Assembly: GCA_933207985.1 (NCBI GenBank) | Contig: OW240917.1 | Span: 245,947,798 to 246,011,797 of the forward strand | Length of the DNA: 64,000 nucleotides | Source: Pelobates cultripes | Taxonomy: Eukaryota; Chordata; Amphibia; Anura; Pelobatidae | Direction: 5' to 3' | Part shown: piece after piece, positions 1-12,930 of the stretch | How the letters are laid out: every line of letters starts with the position of its first letter | Numbering within the stretch: the first letter of the stretch is position 1 | Program-made: the position numbers and the translations under genes | Notes under the pieces: generated by a model | What the model was told of the DNA's origin: nothing | What the model saw: the letters and a program-made list of their open reading frames with translations, nothing else | Databases searched by the model: none

Positions 1-1650
1 ATGCTCACGAGGCCTAGGGACTCTACGAGGGCATTGAGTGAGGTCATAACAGCATACAGGGCAATATCAGACTTTAAGGCCAATATGGTAAAAATTGAGC
101 GGACTCCCTATAAAAATGCAAGTGGCAGACATAGCCCAGATACACAGGACGCATCATATAAAGATAGAAACAAACTCTCTCAAGTATCTTGGGATCCACT
201 TAACGGCTAACCCAGAAAATCTTTACTCTTGCAACTACACACCCTTATGGCACACATTGATAAGAGACATGGAACGGTGGACAGATAAACCAATATCTTG
301 GATAGGGAGGATTCACTCTGTAAAGATGAATATCCTACCGAGAGCCCTATTCCTCTTCCAGGCACTACCAGTCACTCGGATAAAGGCGCAACTTACCCCA
401 CTCCAACGGGCGATAGGAGATTTTGTGTGGCAGAATAAAACACCGCATATCTAGACACGTCCTGTACCGACCAAAGACGAGGGGTGGGCTCGGCCTTTCT
501 GACTTACTTCACTATTACGTGGCGGCACAATTGACACAGGTTGCACTGTGGCATTCACCCCCTGACGAACGGAAATGGGTGGAAATAGAATCGCTCATGA
601 TGGGGGCAGATCTGCCCCAGTTTGCGATGTGGGTTCCCAAGGAGCATAGGCCTCTGATTAGAGTCACCTGCCCAGCAGTTTTGAACTCCCTTAGCTGTGG
701 GATTCCTGTGGCTGGAAATATGGGTTGGTGTGCTCATCCTCCCCCCTCATGCCAATACTACGCAACAGGGCGTTTATCCCAAGTATGGCGGCAAGGAATT
801 TTAGGAATTTAGAACATGCAGGCTTGCAGAGAATACACCACCTATACCAGGGCTCTGACATAATTATTTTCGTCGAACTCAAACAGGGAAGACACCTTAC
901 ACCTGCTGACTTCCTCCGATATCTGCAGGTTAAGGACTTTGCCAGACAGCCCACATAAAAGCATTGGCACACAAGACACTGCTGTTTTTCGAATCCATGT
1001 GTAACTCGGGAAGTATACCTAGGGGACTCACAACTTTACGCACACTTATGCTCGGAAACCCGGGAATGGGGAGGACTGACCTATATTTCACAATGGGAAA
1101 GAGACTTGGGAGAGGAACTCGAAGGTGTAGAGTGGCAGGAGATATGGGAAGCTAGCAGAACCACCTCTGTGTGCGTGGCATTGCAGGAACAAACCTTTAA
1201 AACGATGTTCCGTTGGTATACAACTCCAGTCAAGCTATTTAAGATGAACAAAACCACGACAGACGAATGCTGGAGGGGGTGTGGGGAAAAGGGGACATAC
1301 CTGCATATATGGTGGGAGTGTCCAAGAATCACTAGATTTTGGACTGCCATGATCTTTTGATGCAGGTTTTTTCCAGGGCCCCAGACCTAGACCCTTGGGT
1401 GTATCTTCTGAATAGATCCATCGACGGATGGACGAGAAGGGAGCAAACACTAATACACAAAATTACCTTAGCCGCAAGGCAAGCGATAGCATTCACATGG
1501 TTAAAACCAGAAGCACCACACATAGCGAGTGTAATCTCAAGGATTAAAGAGGTGCACCTCATGGATGATCTCACTGCTAGAATACGGGGGTCCACGGGAG
1601 CTTTCCAGAGTCTATGGGAGCCATGGGACGATAGCACGCTGAGTGCGTAG
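1..1650 (+). pseudogene. LINE ORF2 C-terminal half, multiply frameshifted
   Basis: Translations in all three forward frames together resemble the C-terminal half of the ORF2 encoded at 60400-62025. Recognisable blocks are at about 150-450 (a conserved stretch including WTDKPISWIGRIHSVKMNIL), 423-700, 725-958, 1106-1360 and 1339-1650. The reading frame changes at least five times and in-frame stops occur, for example near 452 and 956. The C-terminal Cys-His motif CX3CX7HX4C is still visible at about 1268-1323, and the protein end (near WEPWDD) aligns with the end of the second copy. The catalytic reverse transcriptase motifs lie upstream of the window. No functional protein can be made. Confidence 0.88.
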
Positions 1651-2156
1651 ACCATTCGGTGGGCCTTTTGGCTTCTCTGAGGCTAGCCGAGATGTCCGCG
1701 CCCACCCCCCACCATAGCTCTAATAAATCAGGGACTCTTGTGGTGGGGGTCCTTGGGGTGCCCCCTCGGTTCCCCCACCTTCCTCTCCCTCTCCCTTCCC
1801 CCCCCCCGGGTTCCTCCCTCGCGCCTCAACGCACTGTTAAATCTCTTCTCTCATCTTTTCTATCCTGTCTTTTCCACTTACACTTTCCTCCTTTTCGCCA
1901 CCACGACCCTCTCCTATAGGGTGTGGTGCTGAATTCGTATAGGTACAGTTATCTATGCAGACGACCTAAGAGGTGGATCACACTACGTTATACTTACGAT
2001 GTTGACTAAGTTATCATTGTACCTAGCTAAAAGTTCAAAACCCTGTTAAAATGTGCACATGTATCATGCCAATAACAGGGATATCCCTGTATAATGTTGT
2101 TGTATGCAAAGAACGTGCAGATTGTGAATATGTACTGCACAACAAAAATAAAGAAT
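1651..2156 (+). other. LINE 3' untranslated region
   Basis: A non-coding stretch between the end of the ORF2 relic and the poly(A) tail. It begins with a C-rich and pyrimidine-rich block (about 1700-1930, with a run of about ten C at 1800) and then becomes AT-rich. The second LINE copy also has a pyrimidine-rich block just after its stop (62090-62240), so this is probably a feature of the subfamily. Confidence 0.6.
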
Positions 2157-2171
2157 TAAAAAAAAAAAAAA

Positions 2172-3884
2172 GGTTTGTGCTTACTGGTTTAAAAAAGCAA
2201 TTGTCAAGTAATGTTCCATTTGAGCATGCAGAAACCGGCATAATATTCAAAAGCGTAGGGAAGCAGGGCCTTCAGGGCACCCCCCCAATCCCCTATCCTG
2301 ATTTGGGAAGTATCAGCTGCCAATTTTATTCAAAACAAGCGCCAGAAATCCTTCCTCTCATCTATAATTTCTAATAGTGTTGCAGCTCTCCCTCTCTTAT
2401 GCCAACCTCTCTCGTACTTACAATACAGCGTGCGTTCAAACCAGAATTTTAAAAAATTGCGCTTAAGGTTAAAAGCACAATTAACGGTACTATCTTTCCA
2501 ATGCATTAAAAAAGGAAATCATATTTGACCATTGCTTCCCTTAAAGAGTTAGGGAAGCCTGTAATGTCAGTGCTAGTTTTAATGTGAGATATCCATGTCA
2601 TCGTCACACAAGATACTGTGTAGACTACAAAACCCATCCCTTGCCAGGCAAGGTCTGGCTGGGAAAGATGAGAGTTAAGCTCGATAGCATTACTAATTAT
2701 TTAAGTGAAGAACGTAACTACCTAGATGCTTCATCCCCACTCTTTAGTGATTCGTACCATTATATGATAAGCAGTCCTCAAAATAAAAACTGCTGCTCGT
2801 GGGTATGAACCTCCTGGTGCTCCCTTCCAATGGGGACCGCAAACCCCTCCTCCTCCCCCGATCCAAATAATCGATATAGGAACGGGCTTCAACAGAAGAT
2901 GAAGTGAGGATTCTTTAGTTAACCAATGAATCTGCTTATCTTCACTTCACGCTCTGTCGAAGCCCCTTTCTATTTAGTTTTTTACCATTACGATAGTGGC
3001 GGCAATGATGCCCTACTCTAGTGAACGCTACAAGGTTCCAACGCCCCTAAACTGACTCCATTTTTTTTTTAAACATCACTGTTTTAATTGCAACATGTAC
3101 AAAGTAGAAGTACCGGATTACTCTTCTCTATTAACCACATAAGTGCCAGATTGCAGAGCTCTAATAAATCATTGTATTTATTATTACTTTCCCTGGACTG
3201 ACTTTCTGGGGTTAAACTGTGTGTGTTTGCCTGTGCTATACTCCTGTTCACCTCAGCGGCTATTTAACCTTGCAATACCTCCTCTCAAATAGCAATCTTC
3301 TATTTTCAGCTTTTACCGCTGATTTATAGACCTTTCATATCTGCAACCACGATTGCATTAAATATGATGATTGCACGGAGAAGCTGATTATGTAAATATA
3401 TGACTTGATCTCGTTTGCCAAAAGAAAAGTCTATTTTTAAGCCAGACCCGGGAAGGGGGCTCAATTGTATTTTTGCTCTCCTGTAACGGTGTCCTTCATG
3501 GCTTTGATTTGGTACAAAAACCAAGAAAGGTCACCTTCTACTTGCAGTTTTTAAAGTACAACTTCCATCAGTGTGGGTCCTGGTGGCTAAGGGTGATAGG
3601 ATGAACATGTAACTGAATAACAGAAAGAGTTGTAAATGCATTGAATAGCCTTACATCGGTTGTTTCAATAACTAATAATGCATAGCTTTTAATTGCCCCG
3701 CATTAGATGTCTTTGGGTATGTTTTCACTTTTAAAAGTTCATATTCCATACCTCCCAACTGTCCCTATTAAGGAGGGACAGTCCCTATATTGTCCCTCAA
3801 TTAATTTGTCCCTCTTTTCTATCCTATTTTTCCAGTTTGCTAGGAACTCTGTATTGTCAGTGTGTCTTACAGGATTGTTCAAAG
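2172..3884. other. Unassigned intergenic DNA
   Basis: AT-rich sequence with short homopolymer runs and no convincing ORF, RNA gene or complete transposon. The short open frames are uninterpretable. Positions 3740-3860 contain a run of TGTCCCT-like words, but no bounded repeat unit was resolved. Confidence 0.5.
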
Positions 3885-3945
3885 TGATCTTGACTTTGAA
3901 ATTCACATTAAATTCACCTTAAATTTTAACATTAGTAAATAATCC
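3885..3945 (-). repeat. Fragment of a palindromic TTTACTAAA...GAATTC-type repeat
   Basis: The words TTGAAATTCAC, AAATTCACCTTAAATT and TTAGTAAATAA match, in order, the right arm of the palindromic element at 40382-40537. Only one arm is present, directly beside the 48-bp tandem array. The assignment is by similarity between copies in this window. Confidence 0.45.
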
Positions 3946-3946
3946 T

Positions 3947-4381
3947 GGGAGTGTATAACAGAGCTCCACAGCAATAACACTCCCAGTAATGTGTCCGAGT
4001 GTATAGCAGAGCTCCACAGTAATAATACTCCCAGTAATGTGTCTGGGTGTATAGCAGAGCTCCACAGCAATAATACTCCCAGTAATGTGTCTGGGTGTAT
4101 AACAGAGCTCCACAGCAATAACACTCCCAGTAATGTGTCTGAGTGTATAACAGAGCTCCACAGCAATAGCACTCCCAGTAATGTGTCTGAGTGTATAACA
4201 GAGCTCCACAGCAATAACATTCCCAGTAATGTGTCTGAGTGTATAACAGAGCTCCACAGTAATAATACTCCCAGTAATGTGTCTGAGTGTATAACAGAGT
4301 TCCACAGCAATAATACTCCCAGTAATGTGTCTGAGTGTATAACAGAGCTCCACAGCAATAATACTCCCAGTAATGTGTCTT
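3947..4381. repeat. Tandem array of nine 48-bp units
   Basis: About nine head-to-tail copies of a 48-bp unit beginning GTGTATAACAGAGCTCCACA and ending near CCCAGTAATGTGTCTGA. Copies differ by only a few substitutions. Because 48 is a multiple of three, the array stays open in several frames on both strands and would spell a 16-residue repeat. I see no independent sign that it is translated. It is a minisatellite: there are no unique spacers, so it is not a CRISPR array. Confidence 0.95.
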
Positions 4382-4808
4382 GAAACAACAATGAATGTGT
4401 TCAGCAACCAGTCTGTGTAAATAAGATACATTGTTCTAAAATGCATTTTAGCTGCAATAATTGTTAGTAGTAAATAAGTTAAATTTTTTCAGAAAAAACT
4501 TGCAACTAGTCACACTCACACCATTAAAATTAAAATGTCACCCTTTGGAAGTATGAATTGCTGTTATGTTGTATAATTTAACTTTAATGTTATGTATTGA
4601 GGCTTTTTAGAAATGCCCTCTGCCACCTTCACCTCTTTCCTGTGTGCGGAGCCATTTTAAGTGATCTTTGATCAGAATCAATGGTTATCTGACCCAGGAT
4701 CATTCTCCCTTGTCTAGTGGCTGTGCATTTATGTCACCTGTGATCACAGAGCGAACATTCTGCTGCACAGCAGCTTTCTGTTGCAAGGATCACAAAGATA
4801 TGAAAACA
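4382..4808. other. Unassigned intergenic DNA
   Basis: AT-rich spacer between the 48-bp array and the first TTAA MITE. No feature recognised. Confidence 0.5.
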
Positions 4809-4812
4809 TTAA

Positions 4813-5297
4813 AGGGACACTATGGTCACCAGGATCACTACAGCTTAATGTAGTTCTGGTGAGAAAAGTACGCCCTTGCAGGCTTTTAATGTAAACACTT
4901 CCTTTTCAGAGAAAAGTCAGTGTTTACATCACTGCCTCGGAGCACCTTTAGTGGCCGCTCCTCAGACAGCCACTAGAGGTGCTTCCTGGGACACTGCTGC
5001 ACAACGTGGAGCACCAACGTCCAGCATCTCCACGACTCTATGAGAGTTGCTGATTGGTCAGCGCAGTTTGTCTCCACTCGCCTCCTTTGCGGAGATCATG
5101 AGCCAATCCAATGCTTTCCCATAGGTAAGGAAGCATAGCAAGGGTGGAGCCAGCACTGGCAGACCTGTGTGGCACTGGAATAAAGGTAACTTTTTACCCT
5201 GTTTAAGGGGGCAAGTGGAGACTGGACACCTATATGGTGTTTTTAACACTATAGGGTCAGTAATAAACGTTTGTATTCCTGACCCTATAGTGTTCCT
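4813..5297. mobile_element. TTAA-type MITE (Kolobok/T2-like)
   Basis: It starts TTAA-AGGGACACTATGGTCACC and ends in CCTATAGTGTTCCT followed by TTTA, a decayed TTAA. Terminal words of the form AGGRACACTATAG are inverted at the two ends. A TTAA target duplication with AGG-type termini fits the Kolobok/T2 group known from frogs; piggyBac also targets TTAA, but its ends usually begin CCC. It has no transposase ORF and depended on an enzyme encoded elsewhere. The same family recurs at 23374-23769, which has the same right end (GGGTCAGGAATAC-type words). Confidence 0.8.
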
Positions 5298-5301
5298 TTT
5301 A

Positions 5302-7597
5302 GAATAATGTATATATGAGAAGTAAATAAGAAAGTTGCCTGGGTGTAAGTTATTAATATAGTTAATACAATTTAATATTTCCCAGCTGTTCTGGGTTTGG
5401 TCAAATTGCCCCACTTATGGGGTCTTGTGGAGCAATTCCAAGTTTATCCCGCATTTGAGGACACCAGAGAGCTGTCCCTAACAAGCACCTCTTTAGATCA
5501 GGAAGTGTGTATATTAGTCGCCTCTCAAATCAAAGACTTCGTTGTAAACACTTTTCTTATATTAAGCCATAAAGCAAAATCAAACCGAGGTTTTTAACAG
5601 AGAGAAGTCCAAACATTGGTCAATTAAATAGCTGTTCAGAAAGCAGTTATTTTAACACAAACTCACCCTATACTATTCTATTCACTCTTTGTTTTATAGG
5701 GTCCCTTTAAACTACTATAGATCTAACGAAATCCGTTCATGCATTTAATTACACATGGTAGTTGGCTTTTAATGTCACCGCACCCACAGTAGTTTGGAAG
5801 CCAAGCCAGTTGTTTTAACACACCACAAACAACAGGAGTACACAATTAAACACTTGTTCAGAATGTAGCATTGCGTGATTTAAAACACATTGCACAAAGC
5901 AGTGGAATTTCAAAAGGCCTTGTACACGCCCTTGGAAAAATATTGCTCTTTATGTATATATACTGGATAAATAGTCATTTGCCATATTGTGACAACGCTG
6001 CATTGTTTTCATATTTCAGTAACGACAGGCCGAAACTTCAAGTTGCCTAAATATTTTATCAGTGACAAAGATTGTCAACAACCAATCGTCAAATAAGGCA
6101 TCAAGTACAATTGGGGGGGAAATAGTTAAAATGAATACAGCAATTGTGGATTAGTTTTTTTCAAATCTGCCATTTTGGCTTGAAGTTTGCAATTTAGTTT
6201 CAAGAAAAATCACTGTTTAGTGGTAAACTCCCCCGCCCCCCCAAACCCCCAAGGAACTGTTTCAATTTATTAAAACATAGTATAATAACAACATGTCAAA
6301 ACATTACAAAACATAATAAAATTGTTTAATGTACTACGAGAGTATTCAGATTCCTTTCAAATCTGTTTATATTGTGTATAAACCGGGCAAATACTTAGAG
6401 GTCCCTTAAAAGAAGTCTAACCAAATAGGACTATGTAGAGTCCTTCCAGATTTTATTGACGGTGAGCGGGACACTGTGCTCTTTAAATTAACCTGAGGAA
6501 CTAATGGCGTACGATGTACAATACGCTTCTCTTTTTGCTCGATATATTTAATTATACTTTTTTGCAGTTTTAAATGTTTGGAAATAATAATGCTGCCTGG
6601 CTCAGGTCTATCCATATAAGACAGGGGACCCACCCAGGAAGATGCCACACACAGAAAAACATAAATAAATTATGAAACACCATGGTTCGGAACGTGAGTA
6701 GGCCGAAGACGCAATGGAGGTAAAAGACGCAACTTGACACATTGCGGTGGGTACGTTTAAGCAGAAATGTCTGTATTAATGTATAAGTGTATTACCGAAT
6801 GAGAAACATTCACATTTATTATGGGAGTTTGATTTGATAAATTGAGGGATGTGATACTTTATTTTTCCGCACTGTTTGTGTTCGCATAACCAGAGTTAGC
6901 TGGGATTGTGCATTGTGCCAGTCAGCTTGCCATTAAATAAGAGAACACAGAATGTTTTAAAACATATGGTTCTCACGTTTACGTGAACTTTCCATAGGCA
7001 TTTAAGTGAAGTTGTTAAATCTGCCGGTGAATATTATCCTACCCCATCTCCCCTTTAAGTCTACGAAATTCCTCTACTAAGACTTAAGACTTTTATTTAA
7101 ATTCAATTATCTTCTTAATTAATTTTCTTGGAAAGATATAAACAAACCTAACATGAGAGATGGATCCTTTCATGTCCTAAGACAGACAAATACATTTCTC
7201 CTTTCTTGTGGAACGATGCAATTAAATCATATCAGCCATTAATTGTTGCTAAAAACACACTTGGCCAATAGTGACAGCACAATTAATCTTCAAGAACTCA
7301 TTGTTAACTTCTAAACTATACTATGGTGTATTATGTCTTGGATTAAAAAGGATATCCAAATATGGTTCTCAAGAGTCGGTTGCAGACCTGGGGCCTATTC
7401 ATCTACACCACCCAATAGTCCCAGACCCACCAGGGTACTTCTAGTTTGGAAACCATATCTCATCATCACACAAACAAAAGTATAGTATGATATAAAGTAC
7501 CTAAAATTACCTTGTGTGTACACAAGTTAATGGACATTTTGGTTGGTTGGCTCACATTCTTTTTTCGCAAAATTATAAACCTTATGTGCCACTAATG
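5302..7597. other. Unassigned AT-rich DNA
   Basis: No ORF, RNA gene or bounded transposon was recognised. Poly-C and poly-A tracts occur (for example 6220-6250). Single MITE-like words such as AGGGTCCCTTTAA near 5700 hint at very old TTAA elements but have no recoverable partner end. Confidence 0.45.
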
Positions 7598-7601
7598 TTA
7601 A

Positions 7602-8010
7602 AGGGAATCCATAGATCGGGTTTTTTCCTGAACTATAGGTTCCCTTTTGTCACTGTGACCAGTGGCCAGCCACCTTTCCTGGCAAGTTAAGTAAAGATTA
7701 CTCACCTAATTCCCAGCATAGAGACTCTTCCACCTAATCCCAGCCTGCCAATGTCTTCCATAATCTCGTCCAATTTATTGCTGCTAATAGAGATGCATTG
7801 GTGTGCGAGATACGCATGTGTGGTCAAGTGCCACTCTGATCCATTCAAATGGCGCCATGAGCAGCATTTGATTGCATGACCGGGTTTGGCTTTGTTCTGG
7901 AGGTGGAAATGACTGTATTTAACCCTGCAAGATAAACATTGTTGTTTCTACAAAAGGGCTTTATTTTTTTACCCTGAAGGGTTAAAGTAACAGGACAACT
8001 GCTTTAGAAG
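7602..8010. repeat. Degraded TTAA MITE
   Basis: A TTAA-AGGGAATCC start at 7598 is followed by internal words shared with the MITE at 19808-20362 (ACCCTGCAAGATAAACATTG, a poly-T stretch, then GGGTTAAAGTAACA). No right TTAA end could be identified, so the right boundary is approximate. Confidence 0.4.
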
Positions 8011-10329
8011 TCTTCTAAGTTGGCCACAGATACTCTAATCTTGGCAAGACATTATTACAAATTCCAGATGAATCCTAGAATTTGAAGAACTCCACATCAG
8101 GGCTTTGACGATTTATTCTGAACTTTCCATCTACCAAGGCCAGACAGATGCATTGATAGCATAGTGGACCAGAAACAGTGCATCTTTATTTTAAGGACAT
8201 GAAGTATGTGTTCACATTGTACAACTAATTCACTAAATTCTAGAAGGTGGCACTCAGTACAAGTAGATGCAGGGGAAGCACACTGACAAAACACATAAAG
8301 TAACTATTGGGATGAGTCCGTTGTATCTCAAATACCCTCAGTGACCATAGCTATTAGCTAATGATACAACTAAAGAAAAAATATTTACAGCCAAGAAGAC
8401 CAGAAGGGGACCTTCACCCATAATGTTTAAGAAAACAATAAGAGTAACCCTTCACATACTGATTGCCCCCAAGCTAAAACTCACCTAATTTTCAGTATTG
8501 AGCAGACCTGGATTGAACTCTCTCAGGCCCTAGATTGGGTGCCAGATTGGGCCCCCCTGCTGGAGTCCTGAGCTCTGTTTCTGTGAAAGCTGTGTGTGTT
8601 AGTGTAGAAGGCTTATAGCTGTATGTGTAAGTGTGCCTGTATGTGTGGCTGAGTGTTCTATGCGTATTGTCTGAGTGTGTGTGTGGTTTCCCTGTCCGAC
8701 TTGCCTTTCCCTGGCATTCCGGTGAGGAAGCATTGTGGGGAGCACCAACACTTTAAGAGCTCCATTGCAGTACGGTGCTCAGTCAGTCAATCTCTCGGAG
8801 CACCATCTGTAGCACTTGGAGCCAACGAGAAGCAACAGGGAACCCAAGGGAGGCACCATGCAGGCGATTTTGTTTGCTCTTCATTCCAGCTCACAGCCAG
8901 AGCCAGAGGTAAAGGCCCAGACAGATGTCCATTGGGCTCCTGTCTAAGCCTGTGCCCAGGCAGCCAATCTGCTGATATCACTCCCACTCACTTGAGGGGG
9001 TGGATATCATGGAGGGCCAGCTGAGCGGAGGATATCCATGCCGCCACTGACTTTTTGTTGCCAGTATACTGTGCGTTCTGAAGCCAGACACCAAACATGC
9101 ACAAAGATGATATAAGCCAGCCAGGTACTCTTGTTCTTGGCTGCTAATGATGACCCAATGACCTTGCTGGTGGTGTTACACATCCAGCCCAGCATCATAG
9201 GGGTTAAACTCTATGTATGTAACGTTTCATAGCAAATCTCTGCACATACAGACTCCAATTACCGTAACATCACACTCGTGAAGTGGTCATGGTGCTTAGA
9301 GTAACCCTTTAAAAAAATAAATCATAAAACCATTTTGCTTGTACCCTGAAGATGCAATAAGTTAAAAAACAAAACCATATTTAACCATGTTCTAATTTAA
9401 AACATTTAGTGTATGTATATTTCTATGTATATCTCACAATTAAGGTATGTTTGTAACAAAGTGAACTCTTTAATTAAGCAGAAGTATTAAATAAAATTGG
9501 AGTAAGTTCTTCTTTATTGCTGGTTTAATTGCAAGATGTTGCACGAAAAAAAAAAAAAAAAAAAGCCTATCTTGCTTATTGAAACATTAATTCCAGGAAT
9601 TACTGAACATTGCATTGACTGTTATGGAGGAAGTGAAATTAATGTTTACATTTCGGTGGCTGTTAATTGTCCTCTGAGTCAACATTTACATAGCAAGTTC
9701 TGGCAATTTCCGTTGACTGACATAATGCGAATAATGTATTGTTATTAAATCATGCTAATGGGGGATTTCTAAGAGAGCATCATTCTTTTTACTTTATTTT
9801 TTTATATTACATTCCGCAAAAACATGTTCTAACCAGCAGCATGTTTAAAAAAAAAAATAATTAAAAATTAAAAATCAGCCACATGTGGAAAGAAAAATGG
9901 CAACAATGATTGACTTATCTTTATCTTCTTAATCAGCTCATCAACCCCCAAATATGAAAATAGATATTTAATACTGGCGTTGTGAAATGAGGCATAATTC
10001 AAATAATTCCTGTAACCAAATTGGGACCCATGTTGCTCTGTCCTCAGGATAAAGGAACTTATAGCATTAGGAATGCAAACTTCTTCAGTGTCCCTGTCCC
10101 CAGTTATATAGGAGCCCCCCCAGTGTGTACCTTAAAAAAAACAAAAAAAACAAACAAAAACAAATGTTTACTGACCTGAGGCTCTCTCGGTGCTGCTTAC
10201 CTCTCTGCCTCCAGCAATGTTTTATAGAGGAACATTAGGGACCTGAAGTCCACACCATGCTCACATCCAAGCTTCCCCTCAGAAAAGCTTTGATTCAATG
10301 TGTTTATATGGGGCTTCTGTGCTAAGGGA
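8011..10329. other. Unassigned DNA with a GT-rich patch
   Basis: Mostly AT-rich. Positions 8570-8690 are TGTGTG-rich, followed by a more GC-rich stretch to about 9010. This recalls the arrangement of the hAT elements elsewhere in the window, but no matching termini or target duplication was found. Poly(A) runs occur at 9545-9564 and about 9849-9860. No gene recognised. Confidence 0.4.
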
Positions 10330-10500
10330 GTTTTATTTGGCCAGTGCCGTGTAAGCACCTCTAGTGGTTGTCAGTATGACAGACACTGGTGGTATATTTA
10401 ACCCTGCAATGCAAACAATGCTGTTTCTACAAAATGGCAAGGTTTTACATTGCAGGGTTAAAATGACACGGCCACAGCACCCAGACCAGTTCATTGAGAT
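10330..10500. repeat. Degraded TTAA MITE core
   Basis: It contains CACCTCTAGTGG, TTTAACCCTGCAATGCAAAC, a poly-purine bridge and CACCCAGACCAGTTCATT, all of which match the interior of the element at 19808-20362. Both termini are lost. Confidence 0.45.
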
Positions 10501-12930
10501 GAAGTGGCCTGAGTGAATGCAAGATTGTCATTGAAGACACGTGGTCATGCATTGACCCCTTTGCCAACCACTACGACCACGAATAGGTATCACGTGCTTA
10601 CTAGCTATCAGAAACAACGGAAGGACATTGGAGCAAAGCTTACTTGAGATTATAAAAGACCCAGGCCCTTGCGGCAGTTTTGCATAATGAAAGCATTTGC
10701 AGCAGCGTATCAGACAGAAAACCAATCATGAAGAAAATATAAAAAGGTGCAAAGTTGACTGCCCATATTATTTATGGCCGATTGTGACTCGAATAACTTA
10801 ACCATGAGCTAGTAACAATAAAACTGCATTGAAACTGACGTGGACATGGTTGGGTAATTGATGTGGATGCATCTACATTGAAGCAACCCTGGGGCCATTG
10901 TGGAACTGACGTGGGTGTGTCAAAATTGGAGCAAGGCCTTTAAATTGACGCGGATGCACCACGGTTGTCACCGGGTCCCTATGACTGTGGCTGGATTGAA
11001 GTTAATGCATTAACGTAAGTTTCCAAACAGCTGGTAAACAGGTATGTCAGCTGGAATGCCCACATCATAAGCATGCCACCAATTGTCCAAGATTGCTAGA
11101 CCAGAATAGTGTATAATAATAAATGAATATATTGAAAAAGAGCATTAAAAATACCTGCCAGAAAAAGTGTGCAAAATGCACCACCCCTTCTAGAACATCA
11201 ATTATCAGATCTACCAAAACATAGTCTAAAGGAAGTGGGCTAACATGACAAACATGGGTTTAACATAACCTTAAAGCAATATACATACTGACTATGGATA
11301 ATAAAGATAGCTATAAAGATATCATTTTGCTGCTAGTCCCATTGTCCTAATGTGGCAATAGATTAACGAACGAGTTATATCGTTATAAATGTGCTAGCGG
11401 CGTAAAGCACAGTTTCTTAGCATGGGGTACTTCAAAATGTCTCAAGTTATTTAATTATATTTGATATTTATTTAATATTACAAGGGTTTCTCTAAGCATT
11501 TTATAAAATGAGCATCATTGATAAGGTTATGATGCAGATAGTGCCCTGTACCCACTCTTGGTGATTCATCTTTTATGATGAGATTTGCAATATCCACCAC
11601 AGTGTGCAACTATCCCTAAAATAAGTGACTATCTATAGTTGACCATACCCACATAATTAGCTACCCGAGAGCCTGGGTACTTGCTCTATAACATGTGAGT
11701 GATGAATCACGAAGCGGGGGTACAGGGTACTATCTGCCCCGGAGGATAAACTTATCACATAAACCTTGATCAAAATAAGAGGATCCTTTTAGATGGTGCC
11801 TCCGGCTGATCAGACTGGGCTCTGCCTATAGCTGAAGACAGCCAATGGTGTATCTTTTTATTATACATATTTTTTTTATTCAGATTTTTCCATTATTTTA
11901 ATGCATTAACAAAACAAGTGCTCATTCACTGGCAGTTTCCCATTAAGAGGAAGTCTTGAATGAAAGCTCAAGTGAACAAAACAAAGCTAGAATAACAGAA
12001 CAAGGAGATTAAAACAGTACAGTAGATTCTATTTTGTGAATATATTTGTTTAATTGTGACTTATATTAACAACTCTCTATTTGTTTTATGAAATGTAGAG
12101 CGAAACGCAAGAAAACGAGTCATTTTTCATTCACGTCTATTTTTTTCTGATTTATTAGCAGCAAACATTTTTCTAGGAGCAAGTTATTAGAACGATATAA
12201 GAACCTATCTTTTATAGCTCTCAAATAAAGAAGGATAATTCAAAATGCATAATATTACTAATATACTTCTACAATGTACCGACATGTCAGAATTTGATAG
12301 CTGTCCTTGTTCAAGTACCCAGAATAAAACACAAACAAACAGAATAACAAGTATGTACGAAAAGATATAGAGGATTACAGCTAATCAATTACGGCATCAC
12401 TCACATGTTATAGAGCAAGTACCCAGGCTCTCACGTAACTAATTATGTGGGTATGGTCAGCTATAGATATTCACTCATTTTAGGGAAAGTTGCATACTAA
12501 GGCCGATATTGCAAATACTTTTTCAGACAAACTTCAAGCACCCCCAACAACAACATGATTACTGTGTAGGTCATGGTGCATTAACACGGTGTTGCTTAGA
12601 GCTACAGAGATTTGCAAAATAATACTGCCCTCTATCTAAATCAATGCCCTCTATCTATAAGAAATTATATTCCCTATTCTGCCATTACAAAATAATTGTT
12701 TTGTGTGCGTATGCTGTACAAGTCCCCACCACCCCTGACAACTTCCAAGGGAGATGCCAAGCCATATGACCAGGCCACAAAGGCTAGAATGAGAGGCTTC
12801 TGATTGGCACATTAACTTCCTGGTCTATGCAGGGTTTACTATTTAAATTGTTTGCATGTACATTTTAAGCTATTCTAAGTACAGTATGTTTTTTTCTTTT
12901 AATATTGTAAATTAAAAGTTCAAACTCCAT
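10501..12930. other. Unassigned AT-rich DNA
   Basis: No gene or complete transposon recognised. Two stretches, about 11600-11700 and about 12385-12480, share words describing the same sequence in opposite orientation (for example ACATGTGAGTGATG and its complement, ACCCAGGCTCTC and its complement). They may be the arms of an old inverted-repeat element. Confidence 0.4.

Larger units (their letters stand above)
1..2171 (+). mobile_element. 3' portion of an L1/Tx1-like LINE, decayed copy
   Basis: The left edge of the window cuts this element. It runs from inside the reverse transcriptase domain of ORF2 through a pyrimidine- and G-rich 3' UTR to a poly(A) tail near 2157-2171. The tail AAAAATAAAGAATTAAAA is also the end of the full-length LINE at 54924-62871, and conceptual translations of the two copies are clearly alike (my by-eye estimate is about 70% in the best blocks). 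They are therefore the same subfamily. The 5' end, any target duplication and the total length lie outside the window. Retrotransposition would have been by target-primed reverse transcription, as known for LINEs; this copy is dead. Confidence 0.88.

Noticed and set aside
3947..4381. CRISPR-like array
   Set aside because: Units are contiguous with no unique spacers, and the context is a vertebrate genome.
3903..4446. Long open frames over the 48-bp array
   Set aside because: Unit length divisible by three keeps frames open by chance, on both strands. No start context or domain.
4813..5297. piggyBac assignment for the TTAA MITEs
   Set aside because: piggyBac also uses TTAA, but its termini usually begin CCC. 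The AGG-type ends here fit Kolobok/T2 better. Not fully excluded.
8481..9030. A further hAT-type element around the GT-rich patch
   Set aside because: No inverted termini and no 8-bp duplication could be found.
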